A stretch of DNA of 64,000 nt, from the NCBI GenBank assembly GCA_017502305.1, contig JAFVVG010000014.1, forward strand, positions 118,960-182,959, given 5' to 3'. Shown piece by piece: positions 37,301 through 44,676 of this stretch (the stretch's first letter is position 1; each line of letters begins with the position of its first letter). Below the pieces are notes generated by a model. It had not been told where the DNA came from, made no database searches, and saw only the letters and a program-made list of their open reading frames with translations. Position numbers and translations under genes: made by a program. The stretch is from Clostridia bacterium (GTDB lineage Bacteria > Bacillota > Clostridia > Christensenellales > Aristaeellaceae).

Positions 37301-37659
37301 TGATGCCGCACATGCACCATGAGTTCATTTCTGCCCGCGTGCAGCTTGCCGGTCAGTTCGACGTCAAAGGCTGTGTACCCATATCGATGCGTGCAGATCA
37401 CTTCACTATTCAAAAGCACATCACAATCCTGATACACGCCGTCAAACCGCACGAGCCACACTTTGTCAAGCTGATCCGGTGCTACCTCCACGTCGCGCCG
37501 GTACCAGCCGTCGCAGGTTTCATAGAGGTTATTATGCTGTTCAATCAAAAAATCATGGGGCAGCGGAACGTTTTTCCATTTGGCGTTTCTTGCTTCGTCC
37601 AGGGTGCTGCCGCTATGCAGCTTGGTAAAGCTCCATCCGTCATTCATCAGGCGTTGCAT
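34318..37659 (-). CDS. Large GH2 beta-galactosidase-type hydrolase with extra C-terminal sugar-binding domains
   Basis: The 1113-residue protein starts with a GH2 sugar-binding domain (MNDGWSFTKLHSGSTLDEARN...WKNVPLPHDF), an Ig-like domain, then a barrel with acid/base Glu in LLMWSIGNE and nucleophile in LIYGSETAS. A DUF4982-like domain and Ig-like segments follow, and two beta-sandwich regions near the C-terminus (ending FSMTVKIHLKGF and FLPGSQFDFFGF) look like CBM6-type modules. No signal peptide is visible, odd for a protein with binding modules. Substrate may be beta-galactosides or other beta-glycosides. GGAGGG precedes the ATG. Confidence 0.88.
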   Translation of the reverse strand: MQRLMNDGWSFTKLHSGSTLDEARNAKWKNVPLPHDFLIEQHNNLYETCDGWYRRDVEVAPDQLDKVWLVRFDGVYQDCDVLLNSEVICTHRYGYTAFDVELTGKLHAGRNELMVHVRHQSPNSRWYSGAGIYRDVNLFVLEQRYMPLDGTYVTVKNDGDVWRVTIATEVVGDGTGLPVHRLTDHQGQVIAESHGTTAEMIVRNPRLWSVDKPELYLLETTLGTQTIRQHIGFRTMRYDADRGLFLNDEPIKLHGVCLHHDLGALGAAFHKKAAYRQLKAMKEMGVNALRTSHNPPARHVMDLCDEMGILVVDEAFDMWERPKTTYDYARFFGENVEADVASWVRRDRNHPSLLMWSIGNEILDTHADARGQEVTAMLHRLVRRHDPEGNARVTIGSNFMPWEGAQKCADLVEVVGYNYGEKYYEPHHQAHPEWLIYGSETASALSSRGIYKFPASAGILSDEDLQCSSLGNSTSSWGTRDMRHCIVDDLNTPYSLGQFLWSGIDYIGEPTPYHTRNCYFGMMDTAVFPKEYWYLFRSLWRDEPMAHIGVHWDWNPGQMIDVAVMTTGIRCELFLNGISLGCKDVDRRSAENCLPIWRVPFQAGELRAKAYDADGTVMAEDVRYTPGDSARIVLSAEDEVLLADGRDMTFVTISMVDALGRPVENAVDRVHVKVENGVLLGLDNGDSTDREGYKASTRRLFSGKLLAMIGAPETPGIVRITVSSPGKEPTTLEIEAKQTDSRLGSASFESYEDVEMPNELPVRKIELIPMGSKQLNTDNQSVSFAVKCLPENADKQSISYRITTEKGIETPCAVAEAADGVVTVHAKGDGAVYLRATCSNGYDHARVISQQEITISGMGMPNLDPYGFVSAGLYSISQGEITPGNEQGVAFCRDGYSMVGFEQVDFGPVGSDEITLPVFALDSKHYDITMWLGDPRSGGQVLAVLPYEKTSRWNVYQPETYKLPRRLTGVQTICFSMTVKIHLKGFSITRQSRAWQQLSSLDADVVYGDSFRREKEGVVDIGNNVSLVFEQMDFAGCTHAKLILEGATPLAVNPVTIRFENEQGETLTTLAQFSGEAGRSQRFEMEVLPGVCSVSFVFLPGSQFDFFGFRFEQ

Positions 37660-37705
37660 CTCTCAACCCTCCGTATTTGTCAAGGGAAGTCTGTAAACCG
37701 TTGTC

Positions 37706-37714
37706 ATTATAGCA
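37706..37714 (-). promoter_or_regulatory. Extended -10 promoter of the GH2 gene
   Basis: The minus strand has TGCTATAAT (37714-37706), an extended -10, without a good -35. It lies about 47 nt upstream of the GH2 ATG. Confidence 0.5.
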
Positions 37715-37796
37715 CAACATAGGTATTGATTTCCACGAAAAAACAACACTACAGCGGACAAAAATATCAGCAGAAACAGACTTCGGTCGGTTCAGA

Positions 37797-37837
37797 CCCA
37801 AGAAAACCCGACACGCGGTCTGGTCTGTTTTCTTGGG
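37797..37837. repeat. Perfect 11-bp inverted repeat upstream of the beta-CASP gene
   Basis: CCCAAGAAAAC (37797-37807) and GTTTTCTTGGG (37827-37837) flank a 19-nt spacer. It ends 11 nt before the -35 of the nuclease promoter and does not follow any gene end, so it is not an ordinary terminator. It may be a regulator site or a mobile-element remnant. Confidence 0.6.
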
Positions 37838-37848
37838 CAAGATCTTGT

Positions 37849-37877
37849 TTGACATTCTTTTTTATGCATTGTACAAT
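37849..37877 (+). promoter_or_regulatory. Promoter of the beta-CASP gene
   Basis: TTGACA (37849-37854) and TACAAT (37872-37877) with 17-nt spacing, followed by AAGGAGGG and a GTG start. Confidence 0.75.
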
Positions 37878-37913
37878 ACTATACAAAACCGGACGAACAA
37901 GGAGGGAATTATT

Positions 37914-39554
37914 GTGAAGCTTACATTCCTGGGCGCCAACCACGAGGTTACCGGCAGCCGTACCCTTCTGGAATGGTGCGAGGGCCGCTATGCACTGATC
38001 GACTGCGGCATGGAGCAGGGCGAAAATATTTATATGAACGCCGAAATGCCCGTGGCTGCCAGCCAGATCGAGTATGTGTTCGTCACCCATGCGCATATTG
38101 ATCACACGGGCCTTTTGCCCCTTTTGTACCGTCAGGGCTTCCGGGGCACAGTATACGCCACCAAGGAAACCTGCAATCTTTGCTCCATCATGCTGGCCGA
38201 CAGCGCTCATATCCAGATGAGCGAGGCCGAATACAAATCCCGCAAGGCACAGCGTGCCGGCCTGCCCCCGGTGGAGCCCGATTATGATCTGGAAGACGTG
38301 AACGGACTGATGAAGCGGTTCCGCCCCTGCGATTACCGCCAGCCCGTGCGGATTGACGAGGGTCTCACCGCCCAATTCACCGACATCGGCCATCTCCTGG
38401 GCAGCGCTGCCGTGGAACTGTGGTGCACCGAGAAAGGCGTCACCAAGAAGGTGGTCTTCTCCGGCGACATCGGCAACTACAACCAGCCCATCCTCAACGA
38501 TCCTCTGACGGTGCGGGAAGCCGACTACCTGATCGTTGAATCCACCTACGGCAACCGCCTGCATGAAAAAAGGCAGGATCCCCTGCCCATGCTCACAAGC
38601 GTCATCCAGCGCACGCTGAACCGGGGCGGCAATGTAATTATCCCCTCTTTTGCCGTGGGCCGCACCCAGGAGCTGCTTTATTTCATCCGCGAGATCAAGC
38701 AGCGGGGCCTGGTGAAGGGCCACGACGGCTTTCCTGTTTATGTGGACAGTCCCCTGGCCAATGAAGCCACCGCTGTTTTCCTGCAGTGCGACACCGCCTG
38801 CATGGACCCCGACGCCCGCGCCGTGATGGCAGAAGGTGTGAACCCCATTGCCTTCGACGGCCTGGAATGCTCCGTTACCGCCGATGAGTCCAAGGCGCTG
38901 AATACCAATACCACGCCCAAGATCATCATTTCCGCCAGCGGCATGTGCGACGCCGGCCGCATCCGCCACCACCTGAAATACAACCTTTGGCGTCCCGAGT
39001 GCACCATTCTCTTTGTGGGCTACCAGTCAAACGGCACCCTGGGCCGTGCCATTTACGAGGGAGCGAAAACCGTCAAGCTCTTCGGCGACGAGATCGCCGT
39101 GGAGGCTGAAGTAGCCCTGCTGGCTGGCGTCAGCGGGCATGCCGACCGCGACGGCATCCTCAACTGGGTCAGCCGCTTCGAAAAGATGCCCGGACATATT
39201 TTCGTCAACCACGGCGAAGACGATGCCTGCCTGGCCCTGGTGCAGTCGATCCGTGATCACTTCGGCGCCACCGTTGATTCTCCTTACAGCGGCTCGGAAT
39301 TCGATATGCTCAAGGATGAGTGGACCATCCAGGCTTCTCCTATTCCCTATAAGAGAGAAAAGAAACAGCAGCCCAAGCAGACCAAATCCGCAAGAAGCAA
39401 TCAGAAGAACACCGGAAACAAGGCCTACGACGCTTTGCTGGAGGCCGCGGAAGACCTTCTGGAAGCAGTTCAGCGCTATCGCGACATGGACAGCCGTGAG
39501 ATTCAGAGCCTGACGGACAAGCTGAACCACATGACAAAGGAAATCAAGAACTGA
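37914..39554 (+). CDS. Beta-CASP metallo-beta-lactamase ribonuclease-like protein
   Basis: The 546-residue protein has an MBL core (VTHAHIDHTGLLPLL, DIGHLLGSAA, FSGDIGNYNQPIL) interrupted by a beta-CASP domain (VESTYGNRLHE, IIPSFAVGRTQELLYFI, IISASGMCDAGRIRHHLKYNL, VSGHADRDGIL). This set is typical of RNA-processing nucleases of the CPSF73/YSH1-like group. The C-terminal 80 residues are a Lys/Gln-rich linker and a helical tail. The GTG at 37914 follows AAGGAGGG by 7 nt. Function beyond RNA cleavage cannot be assigned. Monocistronic, with its own promoter and terminator. Confidence 0.88.
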   Translation: MKLTFLGANHEVTGSRTLLEWCEGRYALIDCGMEQGENIYMNAEMPVAASQIEYVFVTHAHIDHTGLLPLLYRQGFRGTVYATKETCNLCSIMLADSAHIQMSEAEYKSRKAQRAGLPPVEPDYDLEDVNGLMKRFRPCDYRQPVRIDEGLTAQFTDIGHLLGSAAVELWCTEKGVTKKVVFSGDIGNYNQPILNDPLTVREADYLIVESTYGNRLHEKRQDPLPMLTSVIQRTLNRGGNVIIPSFAVGRTQELLYFIREIKQRGLVKGHDGFPVYVDSPLANEATAVFLQCDTACMDPDARAVMAEGVNPIAFDGLECSVTADESKALNTNTTPKIIISASGMCDAGRIRHHLKYNLWRPECTILFVGYQSNGTLGRAIYEGAKTVKLFGDEIAVEAEVALLAGVSGHADRDGILNWVSRFEKMPGHIFVNHGEDDACLALVQSIRDHFGATVDSPYSGSEFDMLKDEWTIQASPIPYKREKKQQPKQTKSARSNQKNTGNKAYDALLEAAEDLLEAVQRYRDMDSREIQSLTDKLNHMTKEIKN

Positions 39555-39570
39555 TCGATACAATGAAACA

Positions 39571-39600
39571 GACCGGAAGCGTTCAAGCTTCCGGTCTTTC
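39571..39600. terminator. Bidirectional terminator overlapping the P1 peptidase 3' end
   Basis: GACCGGAAGC (39571-39580) pairs with GCTTCCGGTC (39587-39596), 6-nt loop, TTTC after it. The stem includes the last codons of the convergent peptidase gene. Confidence 0.8.
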
Positions 39601-40584
39601 ATGATCCAGATATTCTTTCAGACTGGGTATCTTGTCCCCATTCAGTTTTACATCAGCGTTCGCATGAAGCATGGACTGGAGGATTGCCTCCTCCGTCGCT
39701 TCGCCGATGGCGCGGAATGGAATGTTCATCAGATCCTCATCCAGCACACGGATGGTGCTGAAGCTCCCCTGCGCTGCCCTCGGAGCCGTTGTAAACCCAA
39801 CTGCAATTTCTCCGCTGCCATGTCCGATATACGAGCCTAGCCTGGCCATGCCAACGCTGCAGCGCTTCAGCACACGCTTCAGTTGCCTGGCGGAAAGCGG
39901 CAGATCGGTGGCGGCAACAATGATAATGGATCCTCTGTCGCATTCAGCCAGGCCCTCGGGCAGGCAGGCTGCCCGGAAGTCAGCGGAAGCGCCGTAGTTG
40001 CTCTGTACGAGAACACCCATGGTGAAAACCTCACCGTCGATTTCCATCTGTCTGGAGGCGGAACCAATGCCGCCCTTCATGCCATAGCAGATGGTGCCGC
40101 GCCCTGCGCCCACAGCGCCCTGAGCGAAGTCAACTCCAGCTGACCCGATCGCGCAGCGCACAGCCTCCTCATTCACAATACGCCTGCCAATGTCGCTGAC
40201 GGAGCTGTCGTTGCATTCGCACACCACAGGATTGACCGTTGTGAGGCGGAAGCCGTCTTTTGCGCACAGGTCGATCATATATCCTACAAGAGCGTCGTGC
40301 ACTTTGCCCACGTTCAGGGTATTCGTCAGGGTAATGGGCGTCTCCAGGGTGCCCAGTTCATCCACCTGAACAAGGCCCTGTGTTTTTCCATAACCATTGA
40401 ATACCACGCTGGCGGCGGTGAGCTTTTCCGTATATGGGTTGGCAGGCGGCGGCATCACCACCGTAACGCCGGTGTGGCAGTCCCCTTCATCGATCGTATG
40501 ATGCCCCACGCGTACGCCGGGCACGTCGGTAATCAAGTTGCGAGGGCCGTGTACCATACGGCCGATGGGCAGTTTCGTCAACAC
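39583..40584 (-). CDS. P1 family aminopeptidase (DmpA/S58 type)
   Basis: The 333-residue Ntn-hydrolase-like peptidase has the DmpA pattern: NLITDVPGVRVGHHTI, GYGKTQGLVQVDELGTLETPITLTNTLNVG, and the autocleavage site Gly-Ser in ECDRGSIIIVAATDLPL, where the new N-terminal serine becomes the nucleophile. Members are aminopeptidases, some acting on D-Ala or beta-amino peptides. A TTG at 40596 overlaps the SD GGAGGTGG, so GTG 40584 or TTG 40581 is more likely. Next to a C26 hydrolase and an oligopeptide importer, it may serve peptide use. Confidence 0.9.
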   Translation of the reverse strand: MLTKLPIGRMVHGPRNLITDVPGVRVGHHTIDEGDCHTGVTVVMPPPANPYTEKLTAASVVFNGYGKTQGLVQVDELGTLETPITLTNTLNVGKVHDALVGYMIDLCAKDGFRLTTVNPVVCECNDSSVSDIGRRIVNEEAVRCAIGSAGVDFAQGAVGAGRGTICYGMKGGIGSASRQMEIDGEVFTMGVLVQSNYGASADFRAACLPEGLAECDRGSIIIVAATDLPLSARQLKRVLKRCSVGMARLGSYIGHGSGEIAVGFTTAPRAAQGSFSTIRVLDEDLMNIPFRAIGEATEEAILQSMLHANADVKLNGDKIPSLKEYLDHERPEA

Positions 40585-40708
40585 AACCACCTCCAAAGCA
40601 TGCTATTTGAGTTCGCTGAAATGCGCCGATTTCCTCCTTCCGGCAGGAAATACGCTTTGATTGTCCAATAAGAAACAGCATCCCATGAATCAGGAAGGAG
40701 CGGAAACA

Positions 40709-41422
40709 ATGTCCACCCGTCCGCTGATCGGCATTACTGCCGGCTTGAATGATCAGAAGAAGTATCAGGTGCTGAACCGAAATTTTATGAACGCAATCCT
40801 TTCCCAGGGCGGTTTACCTGTCACCCTTCCCCCCACCGACGACGAAACCATTCTTCGCCAGTATGTGGAAACTTGCGACGGCTTCCTTTTCTCCGGTGGC
40901 GAGGATGTCGATCCCCTGCTCTTCGGACAATATCAGAAGCCGGAGTGCGGCAGTATCTGCCCCGTGCGCGACGCCCACGAGCTCTCCCTGCTGAAGCTGC
41001 TTGTTCAGCGTAAAGACAAGCCAGTTTTCGGTATCTGCCGCGGGCTTCAGGTAATGAACATCGCTCTGGGCGGCGACATTTATCAGGATCTTCCCTCGGA
41101 ATTCGAGGGAGAAGTCATTGGCCACAGGCAAAAGCAGGAAGCATGTTATACCTCTCACCCCGTTGCCATCGAGGATAACACCCTGCTGATGGCTATCATT
41201 GGAGAAAGGACGCTCATGGTGAACTCCCTGCATCATCAGGCTATCCGTCATGCAAAAACCTGGCGGATCAGCGCCGTTTCTCCGGACGGCGTCGCCGAAG
41301 CCGCCGAATGGCCCGAGCACCCTTTCTTTCTGGGCGTTCAGTGGCATCCGGAAATCCTTTGGCAAACGAACGAGTACAATGCCAGTCTTTTCAAGGCTTT
41401 TGTCGATGCCTGCCGCAAGTGA
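40709..41422 (+). CDS. Gamma-glutamyl-gamma-aminobutyrate hydrolase family protein (peptidase C26, PuuD-like)
   Basis: The 237-residue class I amidotransferase-like protein has FSGGEDVDPLLFGQ, the nucleophile elbow FGICRGLQVMNIALGGDIYQDL with catalytic Cys, and the catalytic His-Glu in GVQWHPE. The family hydrolyses gamma-glutamyl bonds, for example in gamma-Glu-GABA or poly-gamma-glutamyl conjugates. AAGGAG (40695-40700) is 8 nt before the ATG, so an earlier in-frame ATG at 40661 is rejected. Divergent from the P1 peptidase. Confidence 0.9.
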   Translation: MSTRPLIGITAGLNDQKKYQVLNRNFMNAILSQGGLPVTLPPTDDETILRQYVETCDGFLFSGGEDVDPLLFGQYQKPECGSICPVRDAHELSLLKLLVQRKDKPVFGICRGLQVMNIALGGDIYQDLPSEFEGEVIGHRQKQEACYTSHPVAIEDNTLLMAIIGERTLMVNSLHHQAIRHAKTWRISAVSPDGVAEAAEWPEHPFFLGVQWHPEILWQTNEYNASLFKAFVDACRK

Positions 41423-41475
41423 ATGAAAGCAAAGCGTTTTTGCAGGATTTATACAGCAAAAGTGCAATTCTTTGC

Positions 41476-41504
41476 TTGACATTACCTTCCATAAAGGGTA
41501 TTCT
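41476..41504 (+). promoter_or_regulatory. Promoter of the oligopeptide ABC operon
   Basis: TTGACA (41476-41481) and TATTCT (41499-41504), 17-nt spacer, leaving a leader of about 88 nt before the binding-protein ATG. Confidence 0.7.
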
Positions 41505-41598
41505 ATCCGTATTAAGCGCGAAAACAGCACAAAATATGGTGTATTCGCTGTTTATACGCCGGTGTTTCCGGCAAAAAGAATAGAAGGAGGTTCCCATA

Positions 41599-43530
41599 AT
41601 GAGTGCCAAGAAGAAGTCCAACAAAAAGGTAATCATTCTGATCGCCGTTCTGCTGATCGTCGCGATCGCTGTGGTTGCTGGCATTCTGATGAACAACCAG
41701 TCCAAGAAGGCTGCTTCCGAAGAGGCTGTTTACACCTCTCTGTACGGCAGCGAGGTTTCCACCCTCAACTATCTGACCACCGGCAACACCTGGGATCAGA
41801 CTGTTGGCGCCAACGTGATCGACACGCTGGTCGAGTACAACAGCTTCGCTCAGGTTATCCCCGGCCTGGCTGAGAAGTGGGAAGTATCCGAAGACGAGCT
41901 GACCTGGACCTTCCACCTGCGCAAGGGCGTGAAGTGGTATGACCACACCGGCAAGCCTGTTGCCGATGTGACCGCCAACGACTTCGTTGCCGCCCTGAAG
42001 TATGTGTTGACTGCCGAGAACGACTCCAGCAGCTCCTACCTGGTGACCGACGCTGCCCACATCGTCAACGCTGCCGAATATGAATCCGGTGAAATCACCG
42101 ATTTCTCCCTGGTTGGCGTGAAGGCTGTGGACGACTACACCCTGCAGTATACCTGCACCGTGCCCACCCCCTACTTCGTTTCCTGCATGACCTACGGCTG
42201 CTTCATGCCCGCCTACGGCCCCCAGCTGGAAGAACTGGGCAAGGACTTCGCCACCGACAACGAGAAGATGTACTACTGCGGCGCCTTCATCATGTCTGAG
42301 TTCGAGCCCCAGCAGAAGCACGTCTATGTGAAGAACCACAACAACTGGGACGCCGCCAACGTGCACCTGGACAAGATCGTCCGCAACTACAACGCCGAAG
42401 CTTCCACCCTCGGCCCTGTCATGGCCCAGCGCGGCGAAGTTGACTCCGCTTCCCTGAGCAACGACATCGTTGAAGAGTGGATGAAGACCAACCCCGACGT
42501 CGTGGTTCGTGACCGCGCCGTGCCGGATTACAGCTACTTCTATGCCTTCAACTTCGACCCCAAGTTCGACGCCGAGTACGAGCCCGAAAACTGGCGCCTG
42601 GCCGTGAACAACGAGAACTTCCGTCAGTCCATCATGAAGGCCTTCGACCGTCTGTACGCCATGCGCGCCATCGAGCCCAACAACCCCGAGCTGGTGCTGC
42701 AGAACACCATCACCCCCAAGACCTTCGCCGCCGTGGATGGCAAGGACTTCACCGAGCTTGAGCCCTTCGCCGGCGTTGCCGACATGTACTTCAACACCGC
42801 CGCCGCCCTGGAATACAAGGCCAAGGCCATTGAAGAGCTGACCGCCGTTGGCGCCAAGTTCCCCGTGAAGATGGTCATCTCCTACAAGTCCGGCGATACC
42901 GACTGGGAGAACGAATCCATCCTGCTCAAGCAGCAGATCGAAAGCGTCCTGGGCACCGATTACGTCCAGTGCGAGCTGTGGGCCGGTCCCTCCGAGTCCT
43001 TCCTGTCCAAGGTCCGTCGTGCCGGTATGTACGGCTTCATGCGCGTGAACTGGGGCGGCGACTTCGTTGATCCCGCCACCTGGACCGATCCCTTCGCCGA
43101 GAACAAGTATTCCGACGGCACTGTCGGCAACGGCTACAACGCCGAGGGCGTCCATAAGGGCAACTCCTACAACTTCTTCGACCAGCTGCTGGATTCCACC
43201 GATGATGCCTATGCCGCTACCAAGGCTACCATCACCGAGTATTATGCCGCTGTTGCCGAAGCCAAGGCCATTACCTCCGATACCTTCCAGCGCTACACCA
43301 AGTTCGCCGCTGCTGAGCGTATCCTGCTGGACAACGCCATCGTTGTTCCCTACTGCATCTGGCCCGCTTCCGCTCAGGTTACCAAGCTGAACATCTTCGA
43401 AGGTCAGTACGCTCCCTTCGGCATGAGCAACCTGCGCTTCAAGTATCAGCACCTGCACGATGGCTACATCACCGTCGAGGAATTCAACAAGGCTGAGGCT
43501 GCCTGGCTGGAGGCCATGGGCACCAAGTAA
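41599..43530 (+). CDS. ABC transporter substrate-binding protein, family 5 (OppA-like)
   Basis: The 643-residue protein has a Lys-rich start, a hydrophobic segment (about residues 10-30) and the SBP_bac_5 fold (STLNYLTTGNTWDQTVGANVIDTL, IPGLAEKWEVSEDELTWTFHLRKGVKWYD, DFVAALKYVL). It captures peptides for the permease encoded next. No cysteine follows the hydrophobic segment, so unlike most Gram-positive OppA proteins it is not a lipoprotein and is probably held by its N-terminal helix. Strong SD AAGGAGG. Codons are highly biased to C-ending forms, suggesting high expression. Confidence 0.93.
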   Translation: MSAKKKSNKKVIILIAVLLIVAIAVVAGILMNNQSKKAASEEAVYTSLYGSEVSTLNYLTTGNTWDQTVGANVIDTLVEYNSFAQVIPGLAEKWEVSEDELTWTFHLRKGVKWYDHTGKPVADVTANDFVAALKYVLTAENDSSSSYLVTDAAHIVNAAEYESGEITDFSLVGVKAVDDYTLQYTCTVPTPYFVSCMTYGCFMPAYGPQLEELGKDFATDNEKMYYCGAFIMSEFEPQQKHVYVKNHNNWDAANVHLDKIVRNYNAEASTLGPVMAQRGEVDSASLSNDIVEEWMKTNPDVVVRDRAVPDYSYFYAFNFDPKFDAEYEPENWRLAVNNENFRQSIMKAFDRLYAMRAIEPNNPELVLQNTITPKTFAAVDGKDFTELEPFAGVADMYFNTAAALEYKAKAIEELTAVGAKFPVKMVISYKSGDTDWENESILLKQQIESVLGTDYVQCELWAGPSESFLSKVRRAGMYGFMRVNWGGDFVDPATWTDPFAENKYSDGTVGNGYNAEGVHKGNSYNFFDQLLDSTDDAYAATKATITEYYAAVAEAKAITSDTFQRYTKFAAAERILLDNAIVVPYCIWPASAQVTKLNIFEGQYAPFGMSNLRFKYQHLHDGYITVEEFNKAEAAWLEAMGTK

Positions 43531-43561
43531 TCCATCGGAACAATTATTGTTTCAGGTTTTC

Positions 43562-43599
43562 GGGAGAAACCCCAAACTTCACAGAATGGGGTTTCTCCC
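43562..43599 (+). terminator. Strong hairpin between the binding protein and permease genes
   Basis: GGGAGAAACCCC (43562-43573) and GGGGTTTCTCCC (43588-43599) form a perfect 12-bp stem with a 14-nt loop, followed by TTCCCTTGTCT. The weak U-tract suggests partial termination or 3'-end protection, giving more binding protein than permease. Confidence 0.75.
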
Positions 43600-43728
43600 T
43601 TCCCTTGTCTAATCAGGTTTTTGTATTTGGTCCTGCCGGGCGCATGAACCCTTATGGACCTCACCATCATCGTACCCATTACACCGGCGCAAAGACCTTT
43701 TGTCCTGCCGCCAGAGAGGAAGCTGAAC

Positions 43729-44676
43729 GTGGTCAAATACCTGGCAAAGCGGTTTTTCCGCTCGTTCATCACACTGTTTATCATTCTCTCCATTGTCTTC
43801 GTGCTCGTAAGACAGATGCCCATCGAGGGTTACTTCCCCAACATTGAAAAAATGTCCCAGGCGGATATCGAACGCGACCTGGAAATGATGGGCCTGAACA
43901 AACCCATCCTTGTTCAGCTGTTCGATTTCTTCAAGGAGCTCATTGTCAACGGCTCGCTGGGCGTATCCCGCGTATACCGCACCAACGTGCCCGTAACCAC
44001 CATCCTTGCGGACAAGATCCCCGTCTCGGTGCAGCTGGGCTCCATGTCCCTGTGCCTGTCGCTGCTCATCGGCCTGCCCATGGGTACGCTGATGGCCAAG
44101 TACAAGGGCAAGTTTTTCGATCACCTGGGCACCGGTTTCATCGTGATGATCAACGCTGTGCCCGCGGCTGTGTACTATCTGTTCATTCAGCTGTTCGGCT
44201 CCGAGCTGCTGGGCATCAGCATGCTTTTCCCCTGGAATCCTCCGGTGGTCAAGTGGATCCTGCCGGTGATTTCCATGTCCCTGGGCAATATTGCCTATTA
44301 TGCCATGTGGCTGCGCCGCTACATGGTGGACGAAAGCAAGAAAGATTATGTGATGCTGGCCCGCATCAAGGGCGCCAACGAAAACCAGATCATGTTCCGT
44401 CACATCTTCCGCAATTCCTTCGTTCCCCTGGCCCAGTACATCCCCACTTCCTTCCTGAACACGGTCATCGGCTCCATCTACATCGAGTCCCTTTATTCCA
44501 TCCCCGGCATGGGCGGCCTGCTGGTGGACGTGATCAAGAAGCAGGACAACAACATGATCCAGGGCATTGTGCTTCTTTTTGCCTGCGTCGGCGTTATCGG
44601 CCTGATCCTGGGCGACCTGATGATGGTTGCCCTTGACCCCCGCATCAGCTTCTCCAAGAAAGGAGGCGACCGTTAA
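43729..44676 (+). CDS. Oligopeptide ABC transporter permease (OppB-like)
   Basis: The 315-residue integral membrane protein has about six helices, an N-terminal KYLAKRFFRSFITLFIILSIVFVLV and the EAA-loop coupling motif in YVMLARIKGANENQIMFRHIFRNSF. It forms half of the import channel. A GTG at 43729 follows GAGAGGA by 8 nt; an earlier ATG at 43654 would add an unlikely hydrophilic stretch. The TAA overlaps the next ATG (TAATG), coupling the two permeases. Confidence 0.92.
   Translation: MVKYLAKRFFRSFITLFIILSIVFVLVRQMPIEGYFPNIEKMSQADIERDLEMMGLNKPILVQLFDFFKELIVNGSLGVSRVYRTNVPVTTILADKIPVSVQLGSMSLCLSLLIGLPMGTLMAKYKGKFFDHLGTGFIVMINAVPAAVYYLFIQLFGSELLGISMLFPWNPPVVKWILPVISMSLGNIAYYAMWLRRYMVDESKKDYVMLARIKGANENQIMFRHIFRNSFVPLAQYIPTSFLNTVIGSIYIESLYSIPGMGGLLVDVIKKQDNNMIQGIVLLFACVGVIGLILGDLMMVALDPRISFSKKGGDR

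Noticed and set aside
37691..37705. Uronate-type operator at the GH2 promoter
   Set aside because: Only one half (TGTAAA) matches; the other arm is degenerate and the overall length differs.
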